From: Phoenix dactylifera
Lineage: Eukaryota > Streptophyta > Magnoliopsida > Arecales > Arecaceae
Assembly: GCF_009389715.1 (NCBI RefSeq)
Contig: NC_052395.1
Location: forward strand, 4,650,001-4,714,000
Length of the DNA: 64,000 nt
Direction: 5' to 3'
A model generated the notes under the pieces. The model was not told the origin of the DNA, ran no database searches, and saw only the letters and a list, made by a program, of their open reading frames with translations. The position numbers were made by a program, and so were the translations under genes. Position 1 is the stretch's first letter. Every line of letters starts with the position of its first letter. Positions 46,297-58,800 of the stretch are shown here, in pieces.

Positions 46297-49200
46297 TCCC
46301 TCTCCCTCCCTCCCTCCTCTCCTGCAGGGCAACATATGCTTACGAGGAACCCCTGTTGCTTACTTTTGATGTCTTATTCTATTGTGCTTGCTGACTTATT
46401 GTGTAGCTTGTTGAGAATCCTTTCTAATCCATTGTTATAATTTCATCTAATAGTTAGATCACATACTTTATTGTTTTTCTTTGCATTCTCTGCCCTCCTT
46501 ATGAATACATACTTCAAATTTGAGAGATAAGATTGTGGCAAGTGCATGTTAACTTGAAATTGGTGCTCGTTAAAAATCCCCGATGGCAGCATTAAATCAG
46601 CTTTTCATTGTTAGCATACCATGGAACAATAGAAAGCCCTTAATACAGCAGTGCGGTAGATAAATTTTGGTTTACTGCCTACAGAAAACCCATGACACCG
46701 CTCAGAATCTCACTTGAGAATTGAGATCAATGCAATCTTCATGGAAGGCTCTAGACCCACTACAAAGAAACAATAACTTGAGAAGATGACTACAAAGAAA
46801 GCTTGATGACTAAATGAACCCCAAAGGCCAATACGGACCAAGAAATTCAGATTTTAAATAAGTATGACAAGAAGACCAACAAACTGATAACAAATTATTA
46901 CTATATATCTATATGCATAGTAAAAGAGTGGCTTACTGTGGTTGCATGAATTCCAAAAATTCCTGTATTATTGTAAACACTGTTGAAAGCAGAGAACGAC
47001 TGGATTTGTTGGAACTCGTTTAAGACACGAAGATCTGTAAAAAAATGCGCCAGTTTAAATGTTAAAAGATACATCAATTACAAAAATATATAGATAGCAG
47101 TGATATCCTTCATGCTTCAAGAGTACCCCAGTATAATACTACTCTAAAAAAAATGAAAAACAATGACAGAGAACAGAATTTGACAGCTAAGTCCACAGGC
47201 AAGCAAGAAAACATGGCTATGTATGGGTCAGAACTTACAAAGCCGAGAATACATTCCTTTCCCAGGACCTCCAGCAGAGAAAGAGCCGCCTCCACCCATG
47301 AGCATCTGCAACAACATGGAATCGACATGGCATTAGTCTACATGATATCTAACAACACAAAAATAAGTGTAAGGGCTAGCTTCTGGAACATACTAGCATC
47401 TGGACCATATTTGATGAAAAACTAAAAATGTAAAAGAACCAGCAAAATGGACAATTGCACCAATTCAGAATTTTATGGATCACTTCAAGGAGACCTGAAG
47501 TACTGTCAGCGTCATGGCTTCCTTCTCTTGATGCCAGCCACCAGGAACTTCAAAAGCAAGAGCAACATGTGTTTGCTGTCCGCAAAAATAAAAACAAGCA
47601 CGGTAGAAAAGAGATAAGACTTATAATCCAAAAGAGAAAATACATAAATAAATTGTCAAGTGAAACAAGTTGGAAACTCTTAAAACATACTGCAGTAGCA
47701 GCTTGACATCGATAGTCTCCTCCAACATATACAGATTTTGGCTCTTCCGGCCGGGACACCTTTGGAAGGTCGGATAAGAGTGGTTCAGCAACTGATACCA
47801 ACTCCTCGTGTTCCACACCTGATGCCGCAAGCACCATTCTTGGAGCTGTATAATTCTCCTAATATTCTCAAAACAAACAAAAACGTCAAAGCAGAGAAGC
47901 ACCACTGTAGCCTATGCTATAGGATATGAGTTACTTGATCTTACCCTAACAAAGTCCTCTAAAATATTAGCATCCAATCTGTTTATTGCAGATTCAGTAG
48001 CCATCAGAGGATTTGCCAATGCACCAGAGTAGCCAGCAGAATGAATAGCTTCGAGGAGCAAACCCTGGGGATTGTTAGAAATTTCTCCTATCTCTGCTTT
48101 CACTTTCTGCAGCTGTAGTTAACAAGACAAGACTGGGTCAACACCTGTAATCAATCAAAATCAGAAAACACCTGTAATCAATCAAAATCAGAAAACAGAA
48201 GGCAAGATGGAATACCTGTTCATTGACCTCCCAGTCAAGGAACACACTATTCCTGACACAATCGGTAAGCACCTCGACCATCTCAGGCATGTATGTTTTT
48301 AGAGCATCAAAAGTATAACCCATCTGTTCACGAGAAGCTGATGCCGTAACATTGCCTCCAATTGCTTCTACTTCACGGACAATACGCAAATGGCTCCTGT
48401 TTGTTGTGCTTTTGAAGGCCATCCGCTCCAGGAGGTGTGTGACCCCAGATGAAACAGGTGTTTCATATACAGAACCACAATCAACATATAGTCCTATCGA
48501 TGCAGCTGGATTCTGACAATTCAAGAAAAACAAGCTTATCACGTTTACAAGCAAGAGCCAGGTTAAACTACCACTGATTAAAATAAAACATGTGAAAAAC
48601 ATACTGGTGATGATTCAGATGCAATTTTGACACCATTTGGAAGAGTCGTGATCTTTGTTTTTCCAGGCTCGACATAATCAGGCAAAGGAGGAGGAAGTGT
48701 AACACCTGGAAGTGGGAAATCTAGAGGGGGGAGTTGATTGGACCGCTCCCCAGTAAGCCAGCTAAAAAACCCACCGGAAGACCTTTTCGCAACACTTGTA
48801 CTTGCAGATCTAGTGCTAGCACCAATACTTCCAGTACCGCCAACATGGCGCTGAGAATTAAATGGAAGATATCAAGGATGTCTGTAAGATTCATCATATC
48901 AAGTACGAGAAGTGTCTAAAGTACTGCCACTTAACTGCTTCCACTATGGTCCTCAGATGCATGCTCTAATAATAATTAGTATAAATATATAATTCAAATA
49001 ATTTCCATGAGAAAAAAACAATACATTTAAGCAGACCAAGGATTTATTTGCTGCGTATTTTCCAAAATCTTCCAAAATTCAACACAATTTAACTCAAGAC
49101 AATGTCATATCCCACATTAACTAGATCATTTTATAAGTAGAGCAAAAATGAAGATGAGCAGGATACACCAATCTCAAGAGATCATCACATTGATAACTAA

Positions 49201-51322
49201 CCACCGTCAACATAAATTGTTTAGAATATCTATATCACTCCCTAGATAGTAAAGCATCTCTGTGAGCAAGCTATGCCCCTGAAAAAAAGTTGCATATGGT
49301 AAAGCAATAAGGAGTATAGGCTCATTCAGGAAAAAGCTCTTCTAAAGCCATAAATGATTCAAGTGACATGAAAATAACCTTCCCAGTTATACGTATGTAT
49401 GTACATACGTATATATGTATGTATGTATATGTATATGTGCATATGCAGAGCAGTCAGATAATAGATCGTGCAGATAAAGTTGGAGTTTTATACTGGGAAT
49501 ATTTATTACAGATGCATGTATCTGATGCATCTAACATATATGGCAGAGAAAGATAAATTTTAACCTGTTATTCCTATGAATCAAATGCATCACTACTTCT
49601 GAGCCATACATAAACTCGATATTTTTACTTTATTTTTACCAAACATAAGATGTTTGCCATGTCACTCAATGCTCAGAGTTATTAGACTTCCCTTCAAATT
49701 TAAAAACTCTGCCTCAAACTTTTTTTTTCATTTTTTATCAACAAAAAAACCAACATATATTCATGCAATGCTCCAAGGTGAATTGCCAGCAATTTCATAT
49801 AATATCAATTTCAAATAATAACAGATATGGTGCTTATGACTAATAAACATCACCATCTCTCTAGATCTCATGTCTTTAGGGTCAACTATATTCAGCAATT
49901 AATTATTATTGAAGGTAACAACAACAAATATAGCTTTCTGAAAAGAAAATCTGCTACTTCAATCTAAGCCTTCAGGGTTTTACTTCCTTTTATCAAAACC
50001 TTTGTCCAATCAAACTATTAAGTGTAATGAGATTATCACCCTTAAAAAAAAAAGTGTTATGAGATTATCAGGTCTTAATTTTCAATAACTACAAATACAT
50101 ACATTAATGAATTAACTCCCACCATTACTTTGGATCAGCTTTTGTATTTTTTTTTCTTTTTAGGAATTCGTTCCTATTGAGAGAAAAAATGTCAATCAAC
50201 AAAAGCTTTTTCACATAATCATGCCTTCCTACAAACAGAACATAAGTTTCATAGACATCCCTCCTCTTATGACCCTGCCCAGAAAAAATGACAAAATCCA
50301 AGCCCCTACCATTCATTCATCTCACACACGTCTCCCCTGGTTCCTACTCCACACCATCTCAATTAATTCAGGTCAATGTATCATCCACTTATGTGACTCC
50401 TAAGCTTTAGCTAATGCACCTTAACCTAAATTGGTTGGAACTTTCTAATGTGTGGTAAAAGGTACTAATATCTTTTTTCTACGAAAATTTGATAAATCAT
50501 ATTCCCTACAACATGCTCTTCACATCACACTCGGTAAAAATGAGGTACAACTCATCAAAAGATTATCTCACCCACCAACTTCCAGTCCTCATAAACTAAT
50601 ATAACTCTCTGCCGTCCTGCACGAGAACCACACTGGTGACATCTAAGGCATACCACTTTCAAACACAGCAGGTTTTGTGGAAGAAATTGATCATGCATGT
50701 GGCCAGGAGCTACTAAAAAAATAATTTCACTGAACTCATAGAAAATGCACCAATCGTACTGCAATCTTCTTTTAGCTATACTCTTTGCATTCTTCTCTGT
50801 ATCACTTATCTATTTTTAGCTGTCATATTCTCAAAAACACTGCAGCAGAAACCAAAAAATAAATAAAACAAAAAAACTAACATTAAAAGATGGCCAGGTG
50901 AAATATTTTTCATAAGAAAAAACAAAACTCTGTTTCCAGATTAATCTTCTTCTTTTTTTCTCAGGGCAGCATATACTGAAATCACAAAAAAATAAAAATA
51001 AAAATCCATTATACAAACAAGATCAAACTATCAAAGCATCAATACCTCATTAAATCTAAACGAGATCTACATGTAGAAAAAAAGAAAAAAAAGAAAGAAA
51101 GAAAACAATCCCAAATCATCAAGACGAATCCGATGCTGTGGAGATCCAATAAAATCAAGATCACAACTTTCAAAATTTTAACAAAATAGAAGATCATAAT
51201 AGAACAATGCCCTCGATAAACAGTAAGCGATACGAGAAATGAACAACTAAAGATGTTAGGGTTAGGTTTTCGCGAGGACCGACCTTGAGAGCCCTGAGGT
51301 GGGAGCCCAAAGCTCTGTACAT
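42214..51322 (-). CDS. Mitochondrial processing peptidase subunit alpha (13 exons, 507 aa)
   Basis: With the beta subunit it removes targeting peptides from imported mitochondrial precursors; in plants the pair forms the core proteins of the cytochrome bc1 complex. Exons in coding order: 51322-51284, 48850-48605, 48512-48216, 48112-47945, 47858-47691, 47575-47495, 47305-47239, 47034-46937, 44475-44403, 44320-44250, 44158-44109, 42475-42363, 42266-42214 (stop TAA). All junctions are GT-AG and in frame. [13 protein letters not shown] and the Arg/Ser-rich exon 2 look like a presequence. The M16 peptidase zinc site is degenerate (HLLERM at 121-126, no second His), as expected for alpha. The glycine-rich substrate loop [15 protein letters not shown] spans about 336-350. 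Length and order match Arabidopsis MPP-alpha. Intron 1 (2.4 kb) and intron 8 (2.5 kb) are the largest; intron 8 holds an hAT-type MITE and a CT repeat. Confidence 0.96.
44716..45149. mobile_element. hAT-type MITE dense in GTACCGG/CCGGTACGG repeats, in an MPP-alpha intron
   Basis: 434 bases with an exact 8-bp target duplication GTCCCAAC (44708-44715 and 45150-45157). The ends CAAGGTCCGCCGTACCGG and (inverted) CATGGAATGCCGTACCGG form a terminal inverted repeat. The interior is almost wholly made of ACCGGCCGGTACGGGC-type palindromic repeats, with a short A run in the middle of the left half. It lies in intron 8 of MPP-alpha. All open frames here are repeat artefacts. Confidence 0.85.
46236..46320. 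repeat. (CT)n and CCCT-rich microsatellite in MPP-alpha intron 8
   Basis: About 56 bases of CT repeat followed by degenerate TCCC/CTCC units. Intronic. Confidence 0.95.
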
Positions 51323-52805
51323 GATCGGAGCAACCAAATCCTAGATCCGAGAAGATAAAAGGGAATTCGCTTAATCGCCTTATTCCCCCCACAAACGAGG
51401 ACCAGAAAGAGAGAGAGAGAGAGAGTGAGACGAGGAATAGCCGCCGGGCAACGAAGAGGAATGTTTATACCGTCGCGAGGTCGACGGCTCGCAGCCCTGA
51501 TATTGATAAGGTATTAAGAATATGTGATCAGAGCCGTCCGACATGCTTTGAAAGTCGAGTTATGTAAGAAAGAAAGAAATGTCACCTTACAGCACTGGAA
51601 GGTTTATAAGATTTACTTTAGAAAGATTGATCAATGGTGCATTCTCTTCCAATTGGTAATTACAAATTTACAAACCACGTGTAAATATGGACGGCTATGT
51701 TCAAAGAACAGATGGCCATGTACTAGCACAAAGACAATTGATTTTTCGAACCTTGCAGGGTGGATCAAGATCCAAAGTTTACGTATCAGATCAAGACCAT
51801 GTAGGGATCAAGATCCAAAGATTACATATCAAATAACATAATCATATAGGTCATGCGAGATACATATACCAACTCGTTGGGCTACCATCTTAAATGTAAC
51901 TAACCGTTCAATTTTAGACGTCCTCACCCTCTTGCACCAGGCTATGTTAACATTCCAATTATGAATAAGTTATTGAGTGTAAGTGTTTCAGTTCAGCAAT
52001 TGGCTTCAATTAGACTTGAGACAGCCGTTCGTATTATACTCAGATTTCACGGCATCTATAGGATGTATTGCAAGAAGTGCAACCGGTGAAAAAGAGCATG
52101 TTGAACATTCTTGTTAATCCAGTAGCACTGCACTCGAGGAAGATTTGGTCACGGTAATCGAGTGAATTCAAGATCAAAAAAGCGCTGCAGAGAATAGGCC
52201 GCTGCTCTACAACATCCACGTACTTCTAAAAAAAAGTAGCTCCTACCTAACAACACATGTCTTCAAAAAAGCAAATGGTGCTACTAATTGAATTGCCTCT
52301 TTTATAGCTAACCACTACGATAGCTTTATATAAAGAAACCATAGTTCTCTGCCAGAGCCGTTTAGTGATTTACTGTTTTCTGAGTTTGCGAACTGCATTC
52401 ACACCCGCTTCATGTGATCCCCGTTATACACAAAAAAAAAAAAAACACGGTAATCCTCAAACAGTATTTGGCAAGACTCAGCACTTGACAATCTAACTAT
52501 GGTGCACCAAATGATGGCATACCATCTAGAAACAGGATAGAGTCGCTAATTTTACTGATTAGCAAGCAGAGATAACCCATTCAAAAAAAATACACCAAAA
52601 CTCGTTGAAAAGGTCACTTGAGTGAGTGAGTTTATGATGGCATGCATCCAGTTCCTTAAAAAGGTTTGACAACAACTGCGAAAAACAGAACCCATAACTG
52701 ATACATGGGATGCAGCTATAATTTACAAAAACAGACCCACCATCATGTCAGGCTCACTTTTGACTATAAGAGAAGACGAGACTCTAGCAGCCCCCGTCTC
52801 TCACA
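51323..52805. promoter_or_regulatory. Intergenic region between HAT1 and MPP-alpha, including the MPP-alpha promoter
   Basis: The two genes are head to tail on the minus strand. The 100 bases upstream of the MPP-alpha ATG carry a GA-rich tract (51411-51428), which reads as a CT-rich leader on the gene's strand. The HAT1 3' UTR should occupy the part next to 52805. No other gene is seen. Confidence 0.4.
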
Positions 52806-55800
52806 TTAGGAATTGTGAAGCAAAGAAACCTTCTGCGCAATCTCAGCAATATCTTCCATTTCCTTATCAATCAACTGACTTAACTGCTCCTCTTGGGTTG
52901 CTGGATCTCCCTCCAGCTTGCCATCAATGCCATCTGATTCCCCGCCGGCCTGCGACCAGAACACGACAAAAGTCATGTCGTGGTCATAATCATTCGGCAC
53001 CTCAATCAGACATTTTCCATTAGCCTCAGCATTCTTATCCAGGATATCACCCTTCACACGGTCGGAGATGCAGGCCCTAAAATTCTCCATGCACCTGTGG
53101 TTCTCGGTATCAAGGTTTAGATAGATGAGGACCTCCCAGCACCTACGGAACTGCTTCTTGTTGATCTTTAGCTTTTGCCGCACAAGTTCCATCACATTAG
53201 CTGGTGGAGCGAACCTCAACTTGGAAGTTCGCTTGGATAGGTTGCCTTCCTTCAGGTAAGAGACAACCGAACTGATGGATGGCTTTATGGGCTCAAAAGC
53301 AAGCAGGTGGAGGGTGTCATTGCAGGACCGGAGATACTGGAGGTAGTCAGAAGGCTCCTCGACTGTCACATCATATATGTTTTCAGAAAATGCAACAGAA
53401 TTCACAGCCTCTAGAAGACGACGGCCATGGCCTTGACCCTGATAAGGGGGCAATACTAATATCTGGAAACAAAACGAAAACAGTTTGTAAGTAAAACTGC
53501 TAAAAAAATCAGATTTCACTGCTTTGATTATTTTTCGCTGAATCAGAAGAAAACTACCGAATGAATATAGCCCGTGACTGCAGTTAAATATATAAAACCA
53601 TGAACTTGCAAGACCAAATTTGATTTGTTCCCTCACAAAATCAATTGTTACCAGCTGATACATTAAGAATCTATGCAAGCCCCATTCAGATGATCACTCA
53701 AAAACTGAAACAAGTTGAGCCTTCGAGATGGCATGCAAACATTAACTGAAAAAGTAAAATCATATGCCTGGAATTTTGAGGCAAAGAATTGCCTACAGTT
53801 CCTTGTCTGTAATATAAGCCCCCAACCTAAAGAAATGAAACGCACCCTTAACCTTCACAAGTTCAATCAATTACAGTGGAATAGAGAACGTTCCTCCTAA
53901 ATAAGAAAAAGAAATGTTTATGCGAGTCTATTTCCGCTAGATATCAGTGCCATCAGAGAACATTCTGGCTTTCCTTTTGTACATAAGAAGGTCAATAAGC
54001 GTCGTCATCTGTAAGGGCATTGTTAAGTTAAAAGGAGTACAAGTTGGGTCTATGTGTTTACTTCATGGGCCACCTCATATGGACCTGCTGATTCAACAGC
54101 ACAAAGCCTTAAAGTATCACTAGGGTTTTTCCAGAAGGCCAAAAATACTAACAATGAGAAGACTTGAGAGCCGACCTGGCTAATTCGTAAGCGAGTACTG
54201 TCAGGATAATGGTAGAAGCGATAAACAGTTGCAAAACCTAGTAAGTCGATAATGCTATCCCCTGAAGGATCCTGCATCTTTTTCACAACAAGAAAAATCT
54301 CCCATCTTGGATCAGTGACATCAATTGGCCTGCCACCTAAACCAGGGAAATTACCTTTCAATTAATCTTCACAAGATTTACTGAGCAAGTACAACAAAGA
54401 TAATTTCAACAGATGATAGCAGAAGCTTAAAAAGTACCTTCAACAAGAAGCAGCACAAGAGGTACCAGACGACTATAAAGCAAACCAACAGGCAAGTTGT
54501 GCAGTTCCGTACAAATGACCTAGTGAAAATAAAGTATCATCATCCAGGTCAAACTCAGAGGCTTAAGAATTTATAATTAGATATTAACTAAAAATAAATT
54601 TCTCACATAATAAATTCAGATCAGCAATTTAAGTTAACTAACATCACAGCATAACATCTGCAAGTTTGTTTCTTAGAAAGATTTGTTGCGCAGAAGGTCC
54701 AAAATGAAGAATGTCCAGTATTCATGATGTAAGAGGAAGCACGCATGTTGATAAAATTTCTGAGAGTTGTGGTCCATGGCATATATAGGAGCACATATTA
54801 TAGCACAACCATGTCAATTACAGAATATTATTGTTAATGAAAAAACTTCATACTACTTAAAAAATCAAAACATGATCACCAGAACAGCTGGACATTGATG
54901 ATTTAATAAATTGGTGAACCTTTAATATTAGAAATATATATTGTTAATGCAAGTACAGATCTCAGTGCATTAACTATCATAATCAAGCTTATAGTTGCAA
55001 CAAGAGAGCACCTCAATGGTAGGGCCCTCAGCATCCAAGTGTATGTCGGATGCTTGATCATCTTTCCTCAAGGAATCAGAATGTAGGACTTTTCCATCTG
55101 ACACAATATTTCTGAGACACAAAAATCCAGCAGAAAACAAAGAAAAGAGCAGTGAATTAGGATGCCACAAAGTAAAAGGAAAGCTGTGGGTTGAAGCAGA
55201 TCAACTGAGCCGTACCTGATATAGTGGCATTCTTTTGAAAATGTTTGAAGAAACTCTTCCTTCTCAATCAAAGATTCACCAAATATGCTCTACGAAAAAG
55301 GGATACAATTATCATGCTAGAAGAGAGAATCTGAAGATGAACCATCACTTCTCACAAGTGTGAATTACCTGAAGAGCAGGTTTCAGGTCTGTAATTCCTT
55401 TTCCTCCCTTAAAAGAATTGACAGGAGTTAGATTTAGAAATATGGGCCAGAAACAATAGGATAACTTGAAAGAAAATCTAACATCATAACCAGTTACCAG
55501 GTAAGCTGAAAGAACTATTTTCAAATTTTCTAATCATTCTGAACAAAAATATTTGATTTGTTTATCAGCTCCTTTCTGCTCATCAACTATCTTAGTCTAA
55601 TCCATTTAATACTGAAGTGCCAAAGTTCAAGCCAACTAAACCAATGAAAGTAACGCCAGATCTACAACATCATAAAACTCGGATCACCCAAAACTATCAC
55701 AAGGTGCTAAAAAAACACATAGATGCATACCAGGATAGTATTCATACAAATAGAATGTAACCTTTTACAATATGAATAATTGTGAGGTTTAAGTTTTGAT

Positions 55801-58800
55801 ATATGAGTGTCAAAAGATATCATACACTAATGTGCTGTTTGATGTTGCTTCATTTTTTTCCCGTTTTCAGAAGTACGAAAATAAAAATTATACTCCTGTT
55901 TTTCTAAATATTTAAAAATATAAACATATTTAGTATAGTCAATTATTTTTAAAAGAAGATAGCGGCGGCGGCGGCGGCGGCGGCGATAGTGGTGGGGGCG
56001 GCGGCGATAGTGGTGGCGGCGGCGGCGATAGCAGCGGTGCTGGCAAGGTGTGCCGGTAGTATGACAAAGGCGGTGACGGCACCGGCGGCGCTAGTGGCAA
56101 GGGGTAGCAGTTGTGTAGCATAGGCGACAGAGGCAACTTTATTGGTGAGGATGGCAGCACGGTATGGTGGAGATATTAGCAATGGCTACGATTGTGGAGG
56201 CAATGATGGTGGCGATGGCAGAGGCAGCAAAGGCAGCTATGGTGACAAAGGCAATGATAAAAGTGGTGGTGTCAGCAAAGATAGAAAAATCATGAGTTTC
56301 TTATTTTTCAAAATAATAAAAGTAACAAAGTCTTGTTTTCAACTTTTAAAATAATAAAGACGACTTTGAAAAATAGAAAATAGGAACAAATAACAACAAA
56401 CATGTTTTTGTCTCGATTTTTGTGTTTTATTTTTAAAAGTAGATAACAAGAAATAAAAATGATGCCAAATAGGCCCTAAAATGTCTGAAAACAGTGCCAA
56501 ATTAGAATAGCAAATAACAAGTATTCTGGAATTAGTGCCAAAGGGTACACAATGTACGATGCATCAATTAATATAGCACCTACAATATAGTCCAATCATC
56601 ACATGTTCAGATAATCAGACTAAATAAGTAGATGGAAAAATCCTGACATGCATGCTGGCTAAGTTGTATGTCTATTCCACAAGCAGTAAAATTGAGTAGA
56701 TGATACTTACATCTTGTGTGCTCTTGTATGTAATCTCAGCATATGCATGAAAAGATACAATACTCAACCATATGTTGATCTGCAGAAAACAGTGATGATG
56801 TAAAAAATCTATGTTCCAGGAAAAAAAACTTAAAGAAAAGGCAGAAACCTCTAGTTTTTTTTTCATTTACATTTCAACAATGCAGAGAAAATTTTACAGT
56901 AGCATGAATAGAAATGAGCTGATCACAATTTTTTCAGTTCATAGACTAGATCTAGCATTTAACTCTGTATAATCATAGAAGTCTGTTTACTAATAATCAT
57001 ATGATCTGACGAGATGATTTGATGTTTTGCAGGAAAAGGCTGACTGAGTCTTTTCCTTATACTTTCAAATTTCAGAGTTCAAACACAATAATCTATGTAG
57101 AGCAAGTCCCTTAACAATGAACCCACTAAATTGTGAGAAGAACAGTTATAATTGTCATGTAATGGTGTATTTTTTCAGATAACAGATATTCTGCAAAGGA
57201 GACGATAACATGCTACAGTACAAGCACCTGAGATGAAAAGATTAGAAGGAAAACCCAAACTACAACCACAAGCAAGAAGATAATGTCCAATTATTATGTG
57301 CCAGCTTTAGGAATCATCTCTTTTCCATTTTTATCAAGGTCTACATCCTCTGACACAGCCAGTTTTCCACAGCCCCTAATCAGAATTCCCATCCAGGTTA
57401 ATGGCAGCAGGTTTTGCTCCTCTTTCCTCATCACTCTCCTTACAGGACCTTCTTCTCTTCATTTCGCGTGCCCAAACCAACTTGGAATTATCTCTATATA
57501 AATATCAATGCATGTATGTAGAAATCATCGAAGGTAAACATAAACAGTAAATAAGCATCTTGCCACAAAAAAAAGAAGCTATTACTTCACCAGGCAAGTA
57601 TAAACCAAAAAACCCAATATAATGGTTATAGCAATTCAAGGACGGATAAAGACCACAAAATATTGGAGTGCAAGGGTTGCCAACAAACTTAACGAAACTG
57701 TTTAAAAGAAGTTACATAAGAAATAAAACATGGCTGAGTTTACTTATACAAGCTATGGATCAAAAGAATACTACCATATATCTAAAATGCATGCATAAAC
57801 TTTATGCATTACCTTTAAGTCTTTATAGCCATATATCTTTCCATCTTCACCAAAAAAATGATTCAGGTCAACCAGATCGATACAATAGCTGCTTGTTTTA
57901 CCCACTTCATCTTCCTTTTTTACTGTACTCAGGGAATCAAGCACAAAGTCATACTGGTGGTAATAAACTGAGAGTATAAATAGCATCCTTTAGATAGATC
58001 AAAAGTGTACAACCAAAAATGTAAATACTAGTGAGGAGTGCCTGTCTTTGGCAAAAGAACTTTGTAGAGATATAGAGTTACTTCATGGACATGTATGCTT
58101 GAGTCTCAATTTAGCTAAAAGGAGGTTAGCTTTAATTTCTATGAGAAAATAGAGAAACAAGTCATTCTTTTCATAGATTGCCTATGATAAACTGTATTCT
58201 TTTCTTCCAATTGTTCCATGGGTAAATTCAGCAGTTCTCAAAATTTTTGAAGTAGTCAACAAATTATTACCTTGGCCTTGGCCTTTGCTAGTTTAAGCAT
58301 TGTCTAGAACCCATGAACAACCAAAGTCAAGTAGCTGTGTCCCCGCAAACTTAAAGCCATTGGCACTTAGAATGGCTGAGAATCAAAGTGTTATTATTTG
58401 CATCAAAAAATTCCTACACCCCTAGTTAAGAAGAGCAAGACATTCTAGTCTTGAAGAGCCAATGTTTGTAATGTCTGTCAACAAATCCAAATGTGTCACT
58501 GTAATACTACATATGATATAAATGTCACTGAATTGTCACTGACATATGATGTCTTAACTGAAATGTCACTGTAATACTATGGTATAAATAAGTGCAAAAG
58601 AAAAACAGTTGTATCTAATGATAAGAGCAAAAGGTCTCAATCCATCCTCATTCTGATTGTATGCGTGCAAGTGGCTTGGCGCACTCTAACCAAAGTTGCA
58701 AGGGACCTCATAATCCAGAGAATACATTGATAACATAATGTCAAGCATCAAAACAATTTGAGTTATATTAAGACATTATAAGCTCTTCAAAAAAACACTT

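Noticed and set aside
53279..53494. Plus-strand frame opposite HAT1 exon 10
   Set aside because: A shadow of the conserved HAT1 coding sequence on the other strand.
55939..56182. Poly-Pro and poly-Ala frames in the GGC repeat
   Set aside because: Direct products of the triplet repeat inside a HAT1 intron.
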